Origin: Spirochaetaceae bacterium | Lineage (GTDB): Bacteria; Myxococcota_A; UBA9160; UBA4427 | Reading direction: 5' to 3' | Assembly: GCA_020632655.1 (NCBI GenBank) | Contig: JACKFD010000007.1 | Coordinates: 248,001 to 312,000, forward strand | DNA: 64,000 bases | The notes under the pieces: model-generated | The model's input: the letters and a program-made list of their open reading frames with translations, nothing else | What the model was told of the DNA's origin: nothing | Databases searched by the model: none | Shown: positions 60,026 to 64,000 of the stretch, one piece after another | How positions within the stretch are numbered: the first letter of the stretch is position 1 | Layout of the letters: the number at the start of each line of letters is the position of its first letter | Position numbers and translations under genes: made by a program

Positions 60026-61285
60026 TTGGCCGACACGATCCGGATCCGAGACCTGCGCCATCCCGAGCACGCCGACGCGGCGAAGGCGGCATTCGCCGCG
60101 ATCGAGCAGCTGCCCTTCGACTTCTCGACGAAGGGGATCATCGAAGCCGCCCGTGCCGAGTCCGACGTCCCGCTCTTCGAAGACGAGGAGCTCTTCGGTC
60201 GTCTCGCCGAGTACGTCGAGGCCGTCCTCGCCGACCCCGACTACAACCGGATGGGCCTCTTCGGAACCTGGAGCTCGCTCAAGCGCTACCTGATCCAGCG
60301 CAGCCGACTCGAGGCCCTCTACGCCGAGCATCCCGAGATCGACGAGATCGAGATCGATCGCCCGCTGATCATCGCCGGCCTCCCGCGGTCGGGCACGACC
60401 CACCTGCTCAACCTGATCGGCACGGACGACAGGCTGCGCGCGCTCAGGCGATGGGAGTCCCTGGAGCCGATCCCGACGCGCGCAGCCCGGCTGGGCGAGG
60501 TGCCGGACGATCGGATCGCGAACGGCCAGACGATGCTCGACCAGCAGGACCTGCTGATCCCGCTCATGACGAACATGTACGACGTCCCCAACGACGGCAT
60601 CCACGAGGAGGTCGAGCTGCAGAACCTCTGCCTCTCGTCGCTCCTGATGGCGGCGGGGCTGCCCGTGACGGGATGGATGCACGACTACTTCGCGCGCGAC
60701 CAGAGACCGCACTACGCCTTCCTGAAGCGCGCGCTCAAGGCGCTTCAGTTCCTCGCGCCGAAGGAGCGATGGGTGCTGAAGAGCCCGCAGCACCTCGCCT
60801 GGCTGCCGGCCCTCGTCGAGACCTTTCCCGACGCCACCTTCGTCGTGACCCATCGCGACCCCGTCGCGGTCTTTGCGTCCTGGGTCACGATGACCTGCTA
60901 TGCCGCGCGACTCTCGCGAAGGACGCCGATCGACCTCGAGAACGTGGTCGAACACGCGAAGCTGCTGCAGAAGGGCCTGCTCGACGGCGTCGCACGCGAT
61001 CACGCCGTCCTGCCGAGCGACCGCGTCGAGCACGTCTACTTCCACGAGTTCATGAGCGACGACGTCGGCACCCTCGAGCGCATCTACGCCCGCGCCGACC
61101 TCGAGATGACCCCGCGCGCGCGCCAGGCGATCCGCCGCTACATCGACGAACATCCCCGCGGCCGGCACGGCAGGATCGTCTACGACCTCGCCGCCGACTT
61201 CGGGATCGACTGGGATGGCGTCTACCCCGATTTCCAGGCCTACCTCGACGTCTTTCCCGTGGAGCGCGAGCGACCGAACCGTTAG
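60026..61285 (+). CDS. PAPS-dependent sulfotransferase family protein
   Basis: This 419-residue protein has the 5'-phosphosulfate loop LIIAGLPRSGTTHLLNLI (about residues 113-130) and the 3'-phosphate region FPDATFVVTHRDPVAVFASW (Arg/Ser). Further helical blocks are WVLKSPQHLAWLPAL and the C-terminal YDLAADFGIDWDGVYPDFQAYL. It resembles the Sulfotransfer_3 group common in actinobacterial and myxobacterial lipid metabolism. It would transfer sulfate from PAPS to a hydroxyl on a small molecule or lipid. The start is TTG with GAGAGAG 3-8 nt upstream. Divergent from the metal transporter; convergent with the beta-lactamase-like gene 10 bp on. Confidence 0.88.
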   Translation: MADTIRIRDLRHPEHADAAKAAFAAIEQLPFDFSTKGIIEAARAESDVPLFEDEELFGRLAEYVEAVLADPDYNRMGLFGTWSSLKRYLIQRSRLEALYAEHPEIDEIEIDRPLIIAGLPRSGTTHLLNLIGTDDRLRALRRWESLEPIPTRAARLGEVPDDRIANGQTMLDQQDLLIPLMTNMYDVPNDGIHEEVELQNLCLSSLLMAAGLPVTGWMHDYFARDQRPHYAFLKRALKALQFLAPKERWVLKSPQHLAWLPALVETFPDATFVVTHRDPVAVFASWVTMTCYAARLSRRTPIDLENVVEHAKLLQKGLLDGVARDHAVLPSDRVEHVYFHEFMSDDVGTLERIYARADLEMTPRARQAIRRYIDEHPRGRHGRIVYDLAADFGIDWDGVYPDFQAYLDVFPVERERPNR

Positions 61286-61295
61286 GCCTGCGCGG

Positions 61296-62657
61296 TCAGT
61301 CGGCCGGATCCAGGGGGTGGTCGGCGATCCACCATCGCAGGGATGCATCCTTGCGCCCACGCCGCGCCTTATCGCTTCCGGGCACGCAACCGATCGTCGC
61401 GCCCGAGAGGCGGGCCGTGCGTGTATCGCCGAAGGGCGTGCCCATGCCGCAGTTCACGATCATCGCGAAGGCGAGGTCGCGACTCGGGTCCGCCCAGGCG
61501 CCGGAGCCGCCGAAGCCGAAGTGGCCGAAGGCGTGCTCGGGGATGCCGCGGGTCGTGGCAATGCCGTGGTACCCGAGGCGCCAGCGCATGTCGAAGGGGA
61601 TCACCCGATGGATCTTCGTGATGCGCTGTCGCTCGGTCGCGCGCGAGAGGGTCTCGGGCGACAGCAGACGCACGCCGTCGAGCTCGCCGCCGTGGGCGAG
61701 CGCGGCGTACATGCGCGCGAGGGAGCGGGCCGTGAAGAGGCCGTTGCCGGCCGGGATCGAGGCGCGCAGGGCCTCGCCGGAGTCGAAGGCGAAGCCGCTG
61801 ATGCCGCGGGGCGCGAGGGCGTCGACGAGGCTCTCGAGATCGAGGTCGACGCCGACCTTCAAGAGGGCGCTGCGCAGGGCGCGATGGCCGAGGCCCAGGC
61901 CCTGGGCCATGCGGCGGAGTGCGCTGTCGGCGGGCAGTCTTCGCAGCACGTCCGTCCCGCGCGACCAGAGCAGCTCCGCCGCGCGCGCATGCACTTCGTC
62001 CGGAGCGCCGACGTAGAGGCCGTCGAGACCGAGCGGTCGTGCGAGCTCCTTCTCCACGAGCGCGGAGAATTTCTCGCCGGTCACGCGCTGGAGCACCTCG
62101 CCGACGAGGAAGCCGTAGGTCAGACCGTGGTAGCCCGTGCGCTCGCCCGGCGGATGGATCGGCCTCGCCTGCTCGATCGCGTGCACCATGTGCTCCCAGT
62201 CGAGCATGCGATCGGCGTGATCGATCATCTGGCGGATGTGGTAGAGGCCGGACTGATGCGCCATGACCTGGCGCAGGGTGATGTCCTGCTTGCCCGCCTG
62301 AGCGAACTCGGGCCACCAGGTGGCGATGCGTTCGTCGTAGTCGAGCAGCCCCCGGTCGACCATGATGTGGACGAGGGTCGAGGCGACACCCTTCGTCGTC
62401 GAGAAGCTCGGCGCCATCGTGTCTTCGACCCAGAGGTCGCCCGCACGATTGCGCACGCCGCCCCACAGATCGACGACGCAGCGCCCGCGGTGGTAGACGC
62501 AGACCGCCGCGCCGCCCTGGTAGCTGCGCAGCTGGGATCGGAGCGCCTGCGCGACCGGCAGGAAGTCGGGATGGAGCCAGCCGTCCATCGATCCCGCGCG
62601 CCGTTCGGCGGATCGCTCGCGCCCCCGCGGCCCATCCAGCAGGGAGACCCCCGACAT
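61296..62657 (-). CDS. Serine hydrolase of the beta-lactamase (class C/EstB) family
   Basis: This is a 453-residue protein without a signal peptide. The nucleophile motif S-x-x-K is in APSFSTTKGVAS, the second motif Y-x-x is in GERTGYHGLTYGFLVGE, and the third block is GHFGFGGSGAWADP (like H-x-G). Together these point to a cytosolic esterase or lactamase-like enzyme rather than an exported drug-resistance lactamase. QGGAAVCVYHRGRCVVDLWGG is the usual start block. ATG with GGAGGT just upstream (62657); the preceding 62 codons look non-coding. Its natural ester is unknown. It lies in a run of lipid-type genes and the SDR gene lies upstream on the same strand. Confidence 0.88.
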   Translation of the reverse strand: MSGVSLLDGPRGRERSAERRAGSMDGWLHPDFLPVAQALRSQLRSYQGGAAVCVYHRGRCVVDLWGGVRNRAGDLWVEDTMAPSFSTTKGVASTLVHIMVDRGLLDYDERIATWWPEFAQAGKQDITLRQVMAHQSGLYHIRQMIDHADRMLDWEHMVHAIEQARPIHPPGERTGYHGLTYGFLVGEVLQRVTGEKFSALVEKELARPLGLDGLYVGAPDEVHARAAELLWSRGTDVLRRLPADSALRRMAQGLGLGHRALRSALLKVGVDLDLESLVDALAPRGISGFAFDSGEALRASIPAGNGLFTARSLARMYAALAHGGELDGVRLLSPETLSRATERQRITKIHRVIPFDMRWRLGYHGIATTRGIPEHAFGHFGFGGSGAWADPSRDLAFAMIVNCGMGTPFGDTRTARLSGATIGCVPGSDKARRGRKDASLRWWIADHPLDPAD

Positions 62658-62839
62658 CGCCACCTCCGATCCGCGGACGCCCTCGCTCGCCTCGAGAGGG
62701 TTCGCTCCGGGCGGCCGCTCGGCAACCGCCCGACCTGCAGCGCATTGAAGCAGGTAACGCGAGGGACGAAACGATCGACACACGCGTCGCGCCCGATCGA
62801 CGGGACAGGATGTCCCGCCGAAGGCGGCCCGGGCGCCCT

Positions 62840-63661
62840 TCACTCCGCGGCCGGCTCCTCCTCGCCCCGGTAGAGCGACGGATTCCCCGCCACGCCCGGG
62901 ATCTCGACTGCGCCCGCGGCGGCCGGCGGCTCGGGCGTGATCGCGAGCCGACGCACGTGCTCACGCGAGGCGAGCACGTTCACGACCTGCTCGGCCACGC
63001 TCTCCGCGTCCATCAGCCGACCCGGCAGCAGCCCCGCCGACATCCAGCGCGGCACGAACTCCATCGCCACCTCGGGCGGCGTCTCGGCGACCTTCTCGGT
63101 CAGCGTGTCGCCCGCCGCGATCGTCGTGAAGCCGACGCTCGGATGCTCCCCCTGGAACGCCTGCGCCATCGACTCGAGCGCCACCTTGCTCGCGACGTAG
63201 GCCGACATCCCGGCCCGCGGCGGCCGGTCGTCGATCGAGATCGAGGAGAAGTAGACGACCCGGCCGCGCGACTCGAGCAGGTGCGGCAACGCCGCCCGCG
63301 TCACCATCGCTGCCCCGAAGAGGTTCGTCTCGAAGGTCTCTCGCCAGTCCGACCCCGTCGTGTCGCGAGCCGCGCGCAGGATCGTGAGTCCGGGCGCATA
63401 GACGACGGCCTCGAGTCCACCGAAGGCCGAGACGGTCTCCGCGACGACGCGCTCGCAGGCCGAATCTTCGGCCACGTCGCACTCGAGCGCGACGGCGCCG
63501 CGCGGCAAGGTCGCGAGGCAGGCCTCGAGGCGCGGACGCCGCCTCGCCGCGATCGCGACGCGTGCTCCCTCGGCGGCGATGGCCCGCGCCGTCGCCTGAC
63601 CGAGACCCGCGGATGCTCCGACGACGAGCACGCGGCGATCCGCCAGCCTCGACCCGCTCAT
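62840..63661 (-). CDS. Short-chain dehydrogenase/reductase (SDR)
   Basis: The protein has 273 residues. The Rossmann start VVGASAGLGQATARAI (T-G-x3-G-x-G variant with V-G-A-S) is followed by AARRRPRL after strand 2, where Arg predicts NADP(H). The usual N-x-A-G is replaced by YAPGLT. Catalytic Ser is in VVYFSSISIDD and Tyr-x3-Lys in SAYVASKVALESM. The C-terminal 30 residues (PPAAAGAVEIPGVAGNPSLY) are an extra disordered tail. ATG with GAAGGAGG upstream. It lies 182 bp upstream of the beta-lactamase-like gene. The gap to the Cys-rich gene (63662-63859) shows no supported element. The substrate is unknown. Confidence 0.86.
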   Translation of the reverse strand: MSGSRLADRRVLVVGASAGLGQATARAIAAEGARVAIAARRRPRLEACLATLPRGAVALECDVAEDSACERVVAETVSAFGGLEAVVYAPGLTILRAARDTTGSDWRETFETNLFGAAMVTRAALPHLLESRGRVVYFSSISIDDRPPRAGMSAYVASKVALESMAQAFQGEHPSVGFTTIAAGDTLTEKVAETPPEVAMEFVPRWMSAGLLPGRLMDAESVAEQVVNVLASREHVRRLAITPEPPAAAGAVEIPGVAGNPSLYRGEEEPAAE

Positions 63662-63859
63662 GGATCCTCCTTCGATGGCGACGAGGCGCTTCGCCGCGAC
63701 GCTTCGCCCCCTACGCCCGACTACGAGGCGACGTCTGCGTCCGCCGGATGCCGAGTCGCGCGCAGCATAGAAAGCGGCGTCACTGGTCGCCAAAGCCGAC
63801 GACGCGGCCGAGCCGGCGCCGGTCGCGCCGTCGGCTGGAAGGCGGGAAAGCCGCCCCGG

Positions 63860-64000
63860 TCAGGTCGAGCAGAACCCACCCGAGCAGATCGGCGCCGAGG
63901 CGTCGCAATCCTCGTCGACGAGGCAGCCATGGTTGAGCAGGCCCTCGGAGCAGGTCCCCGAGAAGCATCGCCCCTCGCAGTCCCAGTCGAAGCCGCACGG
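63860..64000 (-). CDS. C-terminal end of a Cys-rich (Dickkopf/EGF-like) secreted protein (partial)
   Basis: Reading inward from the window edge, 46 residues end at a TGA (63862-63860). They include eight Cys spaced C-x5-C-x3-C-x4-C-x8-C-x5-C-x6-C-x4-C and the phrases CEGRCFSGTC and CLVDEDCDASAPICSGGFC. This is the C-terminal unit of the repeated disulfide-rich stretches seen in large secreted proteins of Myxococcota and relatives. The D-x-D-C-D-A-S turn suggests calcium binding. No further domain is visible. It is the only such repeat in the window, and its 5' part continues beyond it. Confidence 0.7.
   Translation of the reverse strand, partial: PCGFDWDCEGRCFSGTCSEGLLNHGCLVDEDCDASAPICSGGFCST

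Noticed and set aside
1..64000. tRNA, rRNA or riboswitch genes
   Set aside because: I looked for T-loop-like GGTTCGA sequences and long conserved stems but found none I could support by eye.

Overview
The window is a strongly GC-rich stretch of bacterial chromosome with tightly packed genes on both strands. It has no rRNA, tRNA, insertion sequence, integrase or CRISPR array that I can see. The organism is Gram-negative: there are an outer-membrane beta-barrel, lipoproteins, DsbA, minor pilins and MSHA-type biogenesis proteins. Two eukaryotic-type Ser/Thr kinases joined to TPR segments, FHA domains, a GTP-dependent PEP carboxykinase, large multiheme cytochromes and fatty-acid/steroid-type catabolic genes fit the former Deltaproteobacteria (Myxococcota and relatives). 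That placement is inferred from gene content only.

Layout. 0-1.6 kb: the end of a pilus/pseudopilus operon, closed by the only convincing intrinsic terminator. 1.8-6.6 kb: HupE-like and DUF5658 membrane proteins, rsmE, apaG, a HAD hydrolase and a DsbA-type oxidoreductase. 6.7-19.4 kb: a signalling block with a sigma factor, two Ser/Thr kinases, a PAS protein, murA, a CsgG-like lipoprotein and a DUF4399 protein. 19.6-27.6 kb: a pentaheme cytochrome, argG, a surface protein with three internal repeats, a short patch of atypical composition with two small genes, and pckG.

27.7-45.7 kb, minus strand: the most striking part, eight genes that are mostly translationally coupled. In transcription order they encode (1) a soluble FHA / FAD-NAD oxidoreductase / double cNMP-binding / four-[4Fe-4S] fusion; (2) a membrane protein with two bis-His helices like a diheme cytochrome b; (3) an FHA-TM-decaheme cytochrome; (4) a giant GlcG/HbpS-type lipoprotein; (5) a beta-barrel outer-membrane protein; (6) a decaheme cytochrome with C-terminal LVIVD repeats; (7, 8) the DUF2868 and DUF3482 (GTPase) pair. 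Together they look like an electron path from cytosolic NAD(P)H through inner membrane, periplasm and outer membrane, carrying phosphothreonine-reading (FHA) and cyclic-nucleotide-reading modules. A -35/-10 pair precedes the first gene.

46-64 kb: an ExeA-like ATPase, then lipid and secondary metabolism (acyl-CoA dehydrogenase, TetR regulator, two SDRs, acyl-CoA ligase, carotenoid oxygenase, sulfotransferase, beta-lactamase-fold hydrolase) mixed with repair genes (msrA, xthA), an SPOUT methyltransferase, a NicO-like metal transporter and, at the edge, the end of a Cys-rich secreted protein. A TAGA(C/G/T)T hexamer recurs in front of many genes. In three cases it lies 7-8 nt before the start codon, which suggests leaderless transcripts.
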